DNA of 64,000 nt, taken from assembly GCA_902792435.1 (NCBI GenBank), contig CADAZN010000015.1:62001-126000 (forward strand), read 5' to 3'. Positions 8,620 through 16,374 of the stretch are shown here, in pieces. Position numbers and translations under genes: made by a program. The first letter of the stretch is position 1. Each line of letters starts with the position of its first letter. This DNA comes from an uncultured Bacteroidales bacterium (GTDB lineage: Bacteria; Bacteroidota; Bacteroidia; Bacteroidales; Muribaculaceae). The notes under the pieces were generated by a model. The model worked only from the letters and a program-made list of their open reading frames with translations. It ran no database searches and had not been told where the DNA came from.

Positions 8620-9570
8620 ATGATGAGCATAATGATGATCAATTCTTTTTTTAAACCCAATCGCCTGTGGCTTGGGCGATGCCAGCGTGTCGTGATAAGA
8701 CTGTCGCTGGCGATGGTGGCGTGCTTTATCGCGTTCAGCACTGTGCAAGCGCAATCAACGGTGACCTTTAAAGGTGGCGGCCAAATGTATTATGAAGATA
8801 CAGGCGGTGACTGCGAGGTGGTACTTTTCCTTCATGGCCACACCCTCGACCGCCGCATGTGGGACGGCCAGGTGGAGCTCTTGAAAGACCGATACCGCGT
8901 TGTGGTGCCCGATTTGCGTGGCTATGGCAAGTCGGCCGATCCCGAGGAGGGATATCAGTTCACTCATGCCGACGACGCCATTGCACTCATGGACTCACTG
9001 GGAATAGAGAAAGCCCATGTGGTTGGGCTCTCGATGGGAGCCTATGTTGCTGGCGACATGGTGGCATTGTTCCCCGAGCGACTCATCACATGCGTGATGG
9101 TGTCGGGCGAGACAGCCGCCTTCACCCCTCCAGGCACTCCTCGTTCGGCCAAAGAGATTGCCAACCGCAAGAGCAGTATTGCCAAAGTGAAAGCCGACGT
9201 CGAAGGTTTCAAGCGCCGCCGTGTGGAGGGTTTGCTTGGTGCATGCCATCCCTCTAATCGCGCAAAGCTGCGTGCCGAGCTCACCCGCGAGATTATGGAC
9301 TGGGGTGCATGGCAAAATCTTCATGTTACGGGCCGAGTTTATTATGGCGCTCAAGCCTGGAATCGCCTCAAGAAGAACAAGAGCACCGTTCCATCGCTCA
9401 TCATCTATGGTGAGAGCGAGCGGGTATCGAAGGGCTATTCATTACCCTATCTCCCCAATGGCAAGCTCAACGTGTTCAAGCAGTGTGGTCACATGGTGAA
9501 CCTGGAGCAACCCGAGAAATTTAATGCCACTCTCTTGAAGTGGCTTGAAGACCATCCCGAGAACAAATAA
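8620..9570 (+). CDS. Alpha/beta hydrolase, exported
   Basis: A serine hydrolase of the alpha/beta fold. The N-terminus has a basic region followed by a hydrophobic helix (about residues 24-44, ending TVQAQ), read as a signal peptide or anchor. The oxyanion-hole HGH lies near residue 72 and the nucleophile elbow GLSMG places the serine at 138. A late His in CGHMVNLEQPE completes the triad, and the acid is probably in IIYGESE. Several in-frame ATGs lie at the start (MMSIMM), so the exact start is uncertain. Substrate unknown. The amino-acid permease follows after 35 bases. Confidence 0.85.
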   Translation: MMSIMMINSFFKPNRLWLGRCQRVVIRLSLAMVACFIAFSTVQAQSTVTFKGGGQMYYEDTGGDCEVVLFLHGHTLDRRMWDGQVELLKDRYRVVVPDLRGYGKSADPEEGYQFTHADDAIALMDSLGIEKAHVVGLSMGAYVAGDMVALFPERLITCVMVSGETAAFTPPGTPRSAKEIANRKSSIAKVKADVEGFKRRRVEGLLGACHPSNRAKLRAELTREIMDWGAWQNLHVTGRVYYGAQAWNRLKKNKSTVPSLIIYGESERVSKGYSLPYLPNGKLNVFKQCGHMVNLEQPEKFNATLLKWLEDHPENK

Positions 9571-9605
9571 AAAAGAGTAATCAAAACCAATAACCCCTTA
9601 TAACT

Positions 9606-10979
9606 TTGAAATCAAAAACACCCTATAAACTGGGAGCGATAACAGCTTCGGCTTTTGTGATAGCCAACATGATTGGCACTGGAGTGTTCACTTCGCTGGG
9701 ATTCCAACTTGTTTCAACCACTAATGCCACATCGATAGCTTTGATATGGCTCATAGGCGGTGTCACAGCATTGTGCGGTGCCATTGTCTATAGTGAGTTG
9801 GGAGCTGTGATGCCACGCTCGGGAGGCGAATACCATTTCTTATCGAGAATCTACCATCCCTCGCTGGGCTTCCTTGCCGGATGGGTGTCGCTGGTGGTGG
9901 GCTTTGCCGCTCCAGTAGCTCTGGCGTGCATGGCATTGAGCTCTTATGTGTGCCGCATTTTCCCGATTATCTCGCCCGAGTGGCTGGCAGTGGGAGTCCT
10001 CACCATTATCACTCTGGTTCATTTCTATAGCGTGAACATGGGCGCGATAATGCAGAACGTTCTCACCCTCGCCAAGATTTTGATAATTGTTGTGTTCATT
10101 ATTGCCGGATTGATTTGCCCTGCCGATGGTGCTGCCAATTTTGGCCCCGGCAATGGTTTTGAGATAGACGACATCCTGTCGGTGGGCTTTGGTGTTTCGC
10201 TTATTTGGGTTTACTATGCCTACTCGGGCTGGAATGCCGCTGCCTACATCGTGGGCGACATCAAGAATCCGCAGCGCAACGTGCCGTTGGCGTTGTTGAT
10301 AAGCACGGCCTTTGTGGTAGTGCTCTACTTGGCGCTCAACATGATTTTCTTGCGCACCTCTCCCGTGAGCGAGCTCAGCGGACAGGTTGAAGTGGGCCTC
10401 ATCAGTGCATTGCACATTTTTGGCTCTAATGGTGGCCGAATCATGGGATTGCTCATCGCTTTGATGCTCGCATCGTCGATTAGCTCGATGGTCTATGTGG
10501 GTCCACGCGTGAGCAAGACAATGGGCGAGGACTATCGCATGTTCAGCTTCCTGAAGATACAAAACAAGCGCAACTGTCCTTCGGTGGCTGTTGCACTGCA
10601 ATGGGCCATCAGCTTGTTTATGATTCTAACGGGTTCATTCCAGGGCGTTACCGAGTACACCGGAATTGTGCTCTCGTTCTGCTCGATGCTCACCGTGGCG
10701 GGAGTCTTTGTGCACCGTTATCGCTTCCCCGAAGCCAATCGTCCCTATAAAACATTTGGTTATCCTATAACACCAATAATTTTCTGCCTCGTTATATTAT
10801 GCTCTATAGCTTATCTTGTATATCAAGATTTCACCAACACCTTTGTTGACCATTCACAGGTTGCTCCCTGGAAAACCATTGCCAGCCTTGGAACGCTGCT
10901 CGTGGGATGGCTACTGTGGTTTGTGGCTCAACGCATCAACGACAGGCACAAATATGCGGAACCCATAGAACAAAACTAA
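9606..10979 (+). CDS. APC family amino-acid permease
   Basis: A 457-residue, about 12-helix transporter of the amino acid-polyamine-organocation superfamily. The first helix carries the unwound substrate-site signature ANMIGTGVF, and helix 2 has IVYSELGAVMPRSGGEYHFL, both characteristic. The start is taken as TTG at 9606 because the next in-frame Met lies inside helix 1. The bases TAACTTTG overlapping this TTG also read as a -7 box, which is probably coincidental. It is likely cotranscribed with the hydrolase before it and the lipoprotein after it. Substrate not determinable. Confidence 0.85.
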   Translation: MKSKTPYKLGAITASAFVIANMIGTGVFTSLGFQLVSTTNATSIALIWLIGGVTALCGAIVYSELGAVMPRSGGEYHFLSRIYHPSLGFLAGWVSLVVGFAAPVALACMALSSYVCRIFPIISPEWLAVGVLTIITLVHFYSVNMGAIMQNVLTLAKILIIVVFIIAGLICPADGAANFGPGNGFEIDDILSVGFGVSLIWVYYAYSGWNAAAYIVGDIKNPQRNVPLALLISTAFVVVLYLALNMIFLRTSPVSELSGQVEVGLISALHIFGSNGGRIMGLLIALMLASSISSMVYVGPRVSKTMGEDYRMFSFLKIQNKRNCPSVAVALQWAISLFMILTGSFQGVTEYTGIVLSFCSMLTVAGVFVHRYRFPEANRPYKTFGYPITPIIFCLVILCSIAYLVYQDFTNTFVDHSQVAPWKTIASLGTLLVGWLLWFVAQRINDRHKYAEPIEQN

Positions 10980-11008
10980 ATTAAAAACAAATAATAACCA
11001 AAAAAGTA

Positions 11009-12166
11009 ATGAAACAATCAAAACTCGTTGTTGCACTCCTAGCAGTGCTCTTCACATCTTCGGTCATCACATCATGTAGGCAGGGAGGAGCCGGAACCTC
11101 TGCAGGTAACGATTCTACAAAGGTGGAAGTTGACAGTGCATCGCTCCCCGAACTTAAGGGCGACGCCAGCATCAACAAGGCAACAAAATTCTATGCCGGT
11201 ATCTCAAAAGAGGGTATCAACATGAGCGCAACCGACGCCGAGTCGTGGGACAAGTACAGCAAGGAAATCAACCGACTCTTGACCATCAGCAAAACGACTC
11301 GCGTGCTGGTCGACTCGCTCGTTAAGACCGATTTCGCCGATTTCCGCGACAAAATCGACATGGTGTTCTACCCATTCAGCGGTGCCGACTTCTTGTATCC
11401 CATCACCATCTTCCCTAATGCCGACACCTATGTTCTGTGTGGCCTAGAGAAGATTGGAACTCCCATCAACACCGACATCAAGACCAACTCAGCGCACTAT
11501 CAGTCTTATCGCAAGGCTCTGTCCACTTTCTTGAACATCAGCTATTTCATCACCAAGGACATGGTCAACGACATGAACAACAACGAGCTCGACGGCACTT
11601 GCCCCGTCATCTCAATGCTCATGGCAACCGATGGTTATGAAATCATCTCTATCAAGAACAAGAAGGTTGCCGACGGCGGACAGCTCGTTGACGCCGAGGG
11701 CATGGGCAATGTGATGGAATACAAGTTCTTCCGCAAGGGTTCTAAGCATGAGCAGACTCTCTACTACGTGTCGGCCGATTTGGAAGACAAGCGCAAAGAC
11801 GAGAACGTTTACAAGTTCTTTGCCAACAACTTTAAAAACCACACTGTGGCTTCTTATCTCAAGGCTGCATCTTACCTGATGACTCAGAGCAACTTCTCAA
11901 TCATCTGCGAGACTATCGTCAACAACTCGCAATATATCGTCGAGGACGATTCGGGTGTGCCTTACAAATACTTGACCGACAAGTTTGACGTAACACTCTA
12001 CGGCATGTACAAGCGACCTCTGCCAGTGTTCACCAGCTCGTGCATCCAGCCTGAGCTCGATCAAGCCTACAAGGACAATGCCGACAAGGTTAAGCCACTG
12101 CCCTTCCGCATTGGCTACAACAACCCATCCAATTGGCAGTGCGCTCGTCGCAAGAGCGGCAAGTAA
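11009..12166 (+). CDS. Hypothetical lipoprotein
   Basis: A 385-residue protein with a type II signal peptide ending in the lipobox VITSC, so probably anchored in the outer membrane or inner-membrane periplasmic face. The mature part is mixed alpha/beta with a conserved-looking FYPFSGADFLYPITIFPNA stretch and CGLEKIGTP. I do not recognise a family with a known function. It lies 29 bases after the permease stop and is followed by a strong terminator, so it ends the operon. Confidence 0.75.
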   Translation: MKQSKLVVALLAVLFTSSVITSCRQGGAGTSAGNDSTKVEVDSASLPELKGDASINKATKFYAGISKEGINMSATDAESWDKYSKEINRLLTISKTTRVLVDSLVKTDFADFRDKIDMVFYPFSGADFLYPITIFPNADTYVLCGLEKIGTPINTDIKTNSAHYQSYRKALSTFLNISYFITKDMVNDMNNNELDGTCPVISMLMATDGYEIISIKNKKVADGGQLVDAEGMGNVMEYKFFRKGSKHEQTLYYVSADLEDKRKDENVYKFFANNFKNHTVASYLKAASYLMTQSNFSIICETIVNNSQYIVEDDSGVPYKYLTDKFDVTLYGMYKRPLPVFTSSCIQPELDQAYKDNADKVKPLPFRIGYNNPSNWQCARRKSGK

Positions 12167-12198
12167 CACAACTGAAGAACTTATAAGTTTATTATATC

Positions 12199-12238
12199 AA
12201 AACGCTATCAGCACCCTATGGGCTGTTGATGGCGTTTT
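12199..12238 (+). terminator. Intrinsic terminator after the lipoprotein gene
   Basis: An imperfect inverted repeat with arms beginning AAAACGC and ending GCGTTTT around CCCTATGGG, followed by TTTTGTT. Confidence 0.8.
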
Positions 12239-12292
12239 GTTCTAAAATGCACTATAAATCGTTTTTTTTGGTAGAATTGTGGGGTTAAAAGC

Positions 12293-12322
12293 TTTTTTAT
12301 TAAGGAAAAAGTGTTACCTTTG
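12293..12322 (+). promoter_or_regulatory. Promoter of metK
   Basis: TACCTTTG (12315-12322) is a good -7 box, with a T-rich -33 region (TTTT at 12293-12296) 18 bases upstream. Transcription would start near 12330, giving a leader of about 145 bases that carries the riboswitch. Confidence 0.65.
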
Positions 12323-12361
12323 CAGCCAAAATTAAAAGGACACAATTATTTATTAACTAAT

Positions 12362-12478
12362 AAGTGGAACAATTTGGCTGCTTGCAACCACTCAAAAAAA
12401 TGCTAAAACTGCGAATTATCCCTCAAATCTTTCACAGCACATTTAGCATTTTTCCACTTTAACCAAAATGGAAAAATG
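12362..12478 (+). promoter_or_regulatory. SAM-II-like riboswitch with start-codon switch
   Basis: An H-type pseudoknot can be drawn: stem 1 AGTGG (12363-12367) with CCACT (12388-12392), and stem 2 TTTGGC (12373-12378) with GCTAAA (12402-12407, one G-U). The blocks ATTTGG, GCTTGCA, CCACT, an A-rich linker and GCTAAA match the SAM-II (metA) aptamer as known from Alphaproteobacteria and Bacteroidetes. Downstream, TTTAGCATTTTT (12442-12453) is a perfect 12-base complement of 12396-12407, inside the aptamer. The overlapping CATTTTTCC (12447-12455) is a perfect complement of GGAAAAATG (12470-12478), which includes the metK ATG. The two pairings exclude each other. A predicted reading is that SAM binding frees 12442-12455 to mask the start codon. 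Confidence 0.78.
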
Positions 12479-12479
12479 A
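12468..12479 (+). other. Minimal upstream reading frame overlapping metK start
   Basis: ATG GAA AAA TGA lies just before metK, and its TGA overlaps the metK ATG as ATGA. It may couple or tune initiation, or be a chance result of the hairpin sequence. Confidence 0.3.
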
Positions 12480-13756
12480 ACTATCTATTTACTAGTGAAT
12501 CAGTGTCGGAAGGACATCCCGACAAAGTGGCTGACCAAATCAGCGACGCATTGCTCGACCATTTTCTTGCCTACGACCCCAACAGCCGCGTGGCTTGCGA
12601 GACCTTGGTTACAACCGGCCAGGTGGTAATCGCGGGCGAGGTGACCAGCAAGGCCTATATCGACTTGATGGAAGTGACGCGTGATGTTATTAACGAGATT
12701 GGCTACACCAAGAGCGAGTACAAGTTTGACGGCGACTCCTGCGGCGTGTTCTCGGCGCTTCATGAGCAGAGCGGCGACATAGGTCGCGGTGTCGACCGTG
12801 CCAAGGCCGAGGCTCAGGGTGCTGGCGACCAGGGAATGATGTTTGGTTACGCCTGCAACGAGACCCCCAATTTCATGCCCCTCACCTTGGATCTTGCCCA
12901 TTTCCTGCTCCAGGAGCTGTCGGCAATTCGCAAGGAGGGTGTGATTCCTTATTTGCGTCCCGACGCCAAGAGCCAGGTAACAGTGGAGTATGACGACAAG
13001 ACCCATCGCCCCGTGCGCATCAACACCATCGTGATAAGCACTCAGCACGACGACTTCATCAAGCCCGAGGGCATCTCTCAAGAGGAGGCCGACAAGCTCA
13101 TGGTGCAAAAGATAAAGGAAGACGTGGAGAGCATACTGCTGCCACGCGTCAAGGCGAAGCTTCCCGAGCACGTTCGTCAGCTCTTTGACGAGAACCTCAC
13201 TCTCCATGTCAACCCCACTGGCAAGTTTGTGATTGGTGGCCCTCATGGCGACACTGGCCTGACAGGCCGCAAGATTATCGTCGACACCTATGGTGGGCGA
13301 GGAGCACATGGTGGTGGAGCCTTCAGCGGCAAGGACCCCAGCAAGGTGGATCGCAGCGCAGCCTATGCAGCGCGTCACATCGCCAAGAATGCTGTTGCAG
13401 CAGGCATCGCCGACGAGATGCTGGTGCAGGTGGCTTATGCCATTGGCGTTGCCGAGCCTATGAACCTCTATGTCAACACCTATGGCACCAGCCATGTTGA
13501 CATGAGCGACACCGAGATAGCAACACGGCTCAAGGGCATTTTCAAGATGACGCCCTATGAAATCGAGAAGCGCTTGAAGCTGCGCAACCCCATCTACAAG
13601 GAGACTGCCGCCTATGGTCACATGGGACGCACACCTCAGGTGGTGAAGAAGGAGTTCAAGTCTATCTCCGAAGGCGACCGCACCGTTGAGGTAGAGCTCT
13701 TCACTTGGGAGAAGCTTGACTACGTTGACGAGCTGCGCAACAAATTTGGCATCTAA
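12476..13756 (+). CDS. metK: S-adenosylmethionine synthetase
   Basis: Makes S-adenosylmethionine from methionine and ATP in the cytoplasm. The protein is 426 residues long, as usual for Bacteroidales MetK. It has the N-terminal [13 protein letters not shown]-site motif, the [12 protein letters not shown] hexapeptide-type signature, the central [14 protein letters not shown] loop and [19 protein letters not shown] near the middle, all intact. The ATG at 12476 is covered by the leader hairpin described above, so expression is probably feedback controlled by SAM at translation. A strong terminator follows. Confidence 0.97.
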   Translation: MNYLFTSESVSEGHPDKVADQISDALLDHFLAYDPNSRVACETLVTTGQVVIAGEVTSKAYIDLMEVTRDVINEIGYTKSEYKFDGDSCGVFSALHEQSGDIGRGVDRAKAEAQGAGDQGMMFGYACNETPNFMPLTLDLAHFLLQELSAIRKEGVIPYLRPDAKSQVTVEYDDKTHRPVRINTIVISTQHDDFIKPEGISQEEADKLMVQKIKEDVESILLPRVKAKLPEHVRQLFDENLTLHVNPTGKFVIGGPHGDTGLTGRKIIVDTYGGRGAHGGGAFSGKDPSKVDRSAAYAARHIAKNAVAAGIADEMLVQVAYAIGVAEPMNLYVNTYGTSHVDMSDTEIATRLKGIFKMTPYEIEKRLKLRNPIYKETAAYGHMGRTPQVVKKEFKSISEGDRTVEVELFTWEKLDYVDELRNKFGI

Positions 13757-13790
13757 GCCCACAAAGATTCCCACAAAACACCATCAAGAA

Positions 13791-13832
13791 AATGGGTTCC
13801 AAAAGCTGTAAACTTTTGGAACCCATTCTTTT
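13791..13832 (+). terminator. Intrinsic terminator of metK
   Basis: A perfect 15-base stem (13791-13805 with 13813-13827) enclosing a 7-base loop, followed by CTTTT. Confidence 0.93.
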
Positions 13833-13875
13833 AAATCTCTAATCCCTAATTCCCCCTGTTAAAGCGTTAGCCTAA

Positions 13876-13896
13876 TTGTGCATTGTGCATTGATTA
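13876..13896 (-). repeat. Short heptamer array on a stop codon
   Basis: Read on the minus strand, TAATCAA TGCACAA TGCACAA: the stop codon of the Sel1 gene is the first three bases of the first unit. Confidence 0.75.
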
Positions 13897-14622
13897 AAGT
13901 TCTTTCAGGGCGGTTTTAGCCTCTTCAACGCCTTGTTCGGCGGCTTTCTGTAGCCACTCTTTAGCTTTCTTTTTGTCCTTCTTCACGCCCTCGCCCTCGG
14001 CATATGAGAGCCCCAGGTTAAACTGCGCCACAGCATCACCCTGAATAGCCGCTTTCTCATACCATTCGTTGGCGATAGCATGATCCTGGCTCACACCTTT
14101 GCCCTCCTCGTAGCAAATTCCCAGGCATCGTTGCCCAATGGCATTGCCTTGCATGGCAGCCTTGCGATACCAATAGGCAGCCTGGTTGTAATCCACTCCC
14201 ACTCCATTGCCGTTGAAGTAGCAGCTTCCCAGGTTGCACTGAGCCATGTCGTCGCCCTGGTCGGCAGCCTTGCGGTACCATTGAGCCGCCTTGACCATGT
14301 CGCGAGCAACGCCCTCTCCAGTGTCATACATCTCGGCAACGTTGAACTGTGCGATAGGGTGACCTTTATCGGCAGCCTTTTTGTACCAATAAAAAGCCTT
14401 GGCGAGGTCTTTAGGCGCTCCTTCTCCCTCTTGATAGTAATGTCCCAGCTCGAGCTGAGCACCTGGGTCGCCCTTCAATGCGGCGTTGTAGCACTCCCTT
14501 GCTGCGCCAGTGAGGTCGGCGGGAATCTTATTGGTGGCCTTCTTTTTTGCCTCGACATTGGCTGCCATTAAGAGCGACAAAACCACTATAGCCATCACGG
14601 GCTTAAATGCTATTCTTTTCAT
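13894..14622 (-). CDS. Sel1-repeat protein, exported
   Basis: A solenoid of Sel1-like (SEL1/TPR-like) repeats, each about 36 residues, with the pattern A-x-x-x-L-G-x-x-Y-x-x-G-x-G-V. At least six repeats run from about residue 45 to the end. Such proteins act as scaffolds for protein partners. I place the start at the ATG giving MKRIAFKPVMAIVVLSLLM, a normal signal peptide, rather than the ATG 11 codons upstream. The product is therefore probably periplasmic. The gene is divergent from the alkaline phosphatase. Confidence 0.85.
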   Translation of the reverse strand: MKRIAFKPVMAIVVLSLLMAANVEAKKKATNKIPADLTGAARECYNAALKGDPGAQLELGHYYQEGEGAPKDLAKAFYWYKKAADKGHPIAQFNVAEMYDTGEGVARDMVKAAQWYRKAADQGDDMAQCNLGSCYFNGNGVGVDYNQAAYWYRKAAMQGNAIGQRCLGICYEEGKGVSQDHAIANEWYEKAAIQGDAVAQFNLGLSYAEGEGVKKDKKKAKEWLQKAAEQGVEEAKTALKEL

Positions 14623-14700
14623 AGTTGACTGAAAATTTTGCTCCCACTCACACACTACCTGTGTGGTCGGGAATGGTTAAACTTTTTGTTCTCTAGCAGG

Positions 14701-14737
14701 CAAAGATAATTAAAATTTTTAGCTTTGACTAAAAAAA
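14701..14737 (-). promoter_or_regulatory. Promoter of the Sel1-repeat gene
   Basis: On the minus strand TATCTTTG (14701-14708) is preceded by a T-run at 14731-14737 about 22 bases upstream. Confidence 0.6.
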
Positions 14738-14751
14738 TGAAAAAAACTTTT

Positions 14752-14783
14752 TTTGGAAGATTGGACTATTATCACTACCTTTG
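14752..14783 (+). promoter_or_regulatory. Promoter of the alkaline phosphatase gene
   Basis: TTTG (14752-14755), 20 bases and TACCTTTG (14776-14783). The transcript leader that follows consists almost wholly of heptamer repeats. Confidence 0.75.
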
Positions 14784-14793
14784 AGGCAAACTT

Positions 14794-14863
14794 AAGAAGT
14801 AGGAAGTAATAAGTAACAAGTAGCAAGTAATAAGTAATAAAGTAATAAGAAATAAAATAAATA
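14794..14863 (+). repeat. Heptamer array filling a 5' leader
   Basis: Units AAGAAGT, AGGAAGT, AATAAGT, AACAAGT, AGCAAGT and AATAAGT are in register from 14794 to 14835. A degenerate, slipped AT-rich continuation then runs to the ATG at 14866. Confidence 0.85.
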
Positions 14864-14865
14864 AT

Positions 14866-16356
14866 ATGAAACGACTACTCATTATCGCCGCATTGCTCGT
14901 TGCTGCACTGAGCTCGACGGCTCAGGTGGAGCGCCCCAAGCTGGTGGTGGGCATTGTTGTCGACCAGATGCGCTGGGACTATCTGTACTATTACAGTGAG
15001 GACTATGGTGAGGGCGGTATCAAGCGCTTGCTAAGCGAGGGCTACAGCTGCGAGAACACGATGATAAACTACGTTCCCACGGTCACCGCCATTGGCCACA
15101 CGAGCCTCTACACTGGCTCGGTGCCGTTTTTCCACGGCATTGCCGGTAATGGTTTCATGATCGACGGCAAACCCGTGTCGAGCACCGACGACGACAGCGT
15201 GGTGGGAGTGGGCACCGACAGCAACGCGGGTAAGAATTCGCCCCGAAACCTGAGGGCGACCACCATTGGCGATGAGCTCAAGCAGGCTCTCGACTTTGAG
15301 TGCAAAGTCTTTGGCGTGGCTATCAAGCCCCGTGCCGCAATCTTGCCAGCAGGCCACAGCGCCGATGCCGCCTACTGGTGGGACAGCAACGTGGGCCATT
15401 TTGTCACCAGCACTTATTATATGGACCGGCTGCCCAACTGGGTGGAGAAATTCAACCGCAAGTATAGCACCGAGCCCAAGTTTGACCTCAACACCAGCAA
15501 CCAGGGAGTTACCTACACCTTCCGCATGGCCGAGGCAATTCTTGAGAACGAAAAGCTGGGCCGAGGAAAATATACCGACATGCTCGCTGTGAGCGTGTCG
15601 TCGACCGATGCCATTGGCCACACCTACAGCACTCGTGGCCGTGAGAACTATGAGGTGTATATGCAACTCGACAAGGAGCTGGCTCATTTCTTCAAGGAGC
15701 TCGACAAGCAAGTGGGACGTGGCAACTACCTGCTATTCCTGAGTGCCGACCATGGCGCAGCGCATAACCCAAATTTCATGCAGGAGCACAACCAGCCTGC
15801 CGGGGGATGGGACGCGAAAGCTGCACGCAAGGCAATGAACCAGGAGATTTATAACCAGTGCGGCGTTCCTAACGCAGTAAAGGCGATATATGACTATCGC
15901 ATCTATCTTGACTATGACAAAATTGACAGTGTGGGAGCCGACATGAGCAAGGTGAAAGAGGCTGCTATCAAAACACTGCGCAAAAATGACGAACTGGTGG
16001 CCGTTGTCGACTATGAGAAGATTAGCGAGGCTTCAATCCCCGAAATTCTCAAGCAGCGCCTTATCAATGGTTATCACAAGGGGCGCAGTGGCGACATTGT
16101 GGTGATGACTCAAGCAGGATTCTTTCCATTCAAGGTGAAGAGCGACTACAAGGGCACCACTCATGGCTCCTGGAACCCATACGACAGTCACATTCCTCTC
16201 GTGTTCATGGGGTGGCATGTGCCACATGGAGCCACAACAAAGCCCACCCGCATCGTTGACCTTGCTCCCACCATTTGCGCTATGCTTCACATCCAGATGC
16301 CCAATGCATGCGTGGGCGAGCCCATAACTTTTGAGGACGCAAGGTCTAAGCCATAA
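14866..16356 (+). CDS. PafA-like alkaline phosphatase family protein
   Basis: A periplasmic phosphatase of the alkaline phosphatase superfamily, close to Flavobacterium/Elizabethkingia PafA, which hydrolyses phosphomonoesters with two zinc ions. The signal peptide ends at SSTAQ. Metal ligands are seen as VDQMRWD, SADHGAAH and, late in the protein, the His of THGSWNP. The nucleophile is the Thr of PTVTAIGHTS, the threonine-type site of PafA. IKPRAAILPAGH carries the Lys and Arg that bind phosphate in PafA. At 496 residues it is slightly short of PafA (about 546). A PAP2 phosphatase gene follows within 20 bases, suggesting a phosphate-scavenging pair. Confidence 0.88.
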   Translation: MKRLLIIAALLVAALSSTAQVERPKLVVGIVVDQMRWDYLYYYSEDYGEGGIKRLLSEGYSCENTMINYVPTVTAIGHTSLYTGSVPFFHGIAGNGFMIDGKPVSSTDDDSVVGVGTDSNAGKNSPRNLRATTIGDELKQALDFECKVFGVAIKPRAAILPAGHSADAAYWWDSNVGHFVTSTYYMDRLPNWVEKFNRKYSTEPKFDLNTSNQGVTYTFRMAEAILENEKLGRGKYTDMLAVSVSSTDAIGHTYSTRGRENYEVYMQLDKELAHFFKELDKQVGRGNYLLFLSADHGAAHNPNFMQEHNQPAGGWDAKAARKAMNQEIYNQCGVPNAVKAIYDYRIYLDYDKIDSVGADMSKVKEAAIKTLRKNDELVAVVDYEKISEASIPEILKQRLINGYHKGRSGDIVVMTQAGFFPFKVKSDYKGTTHGSWNPYDSHIPLVFMGWHVPHGATTKPTRIVDLAPTICAMLHIQMPNACVGEPITFEDARSKP

Positions 16357-16374
16357 CATTTCGTTTTAGTCTTT

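Noticed and set aside
9601..9608. A promoter -7 box (TAACTTTG) in front of the permease
   Set aside because: It overlaps the likely TTG start codon; a transcript from it would lack the first membrane helix.
12500..13774. A 424-codon open frame on the minus strand opposite metK
   Set aside because: It lies wholly antisense to a certain metK and its product has no recognisable domain; the frame is open because of codon bias.
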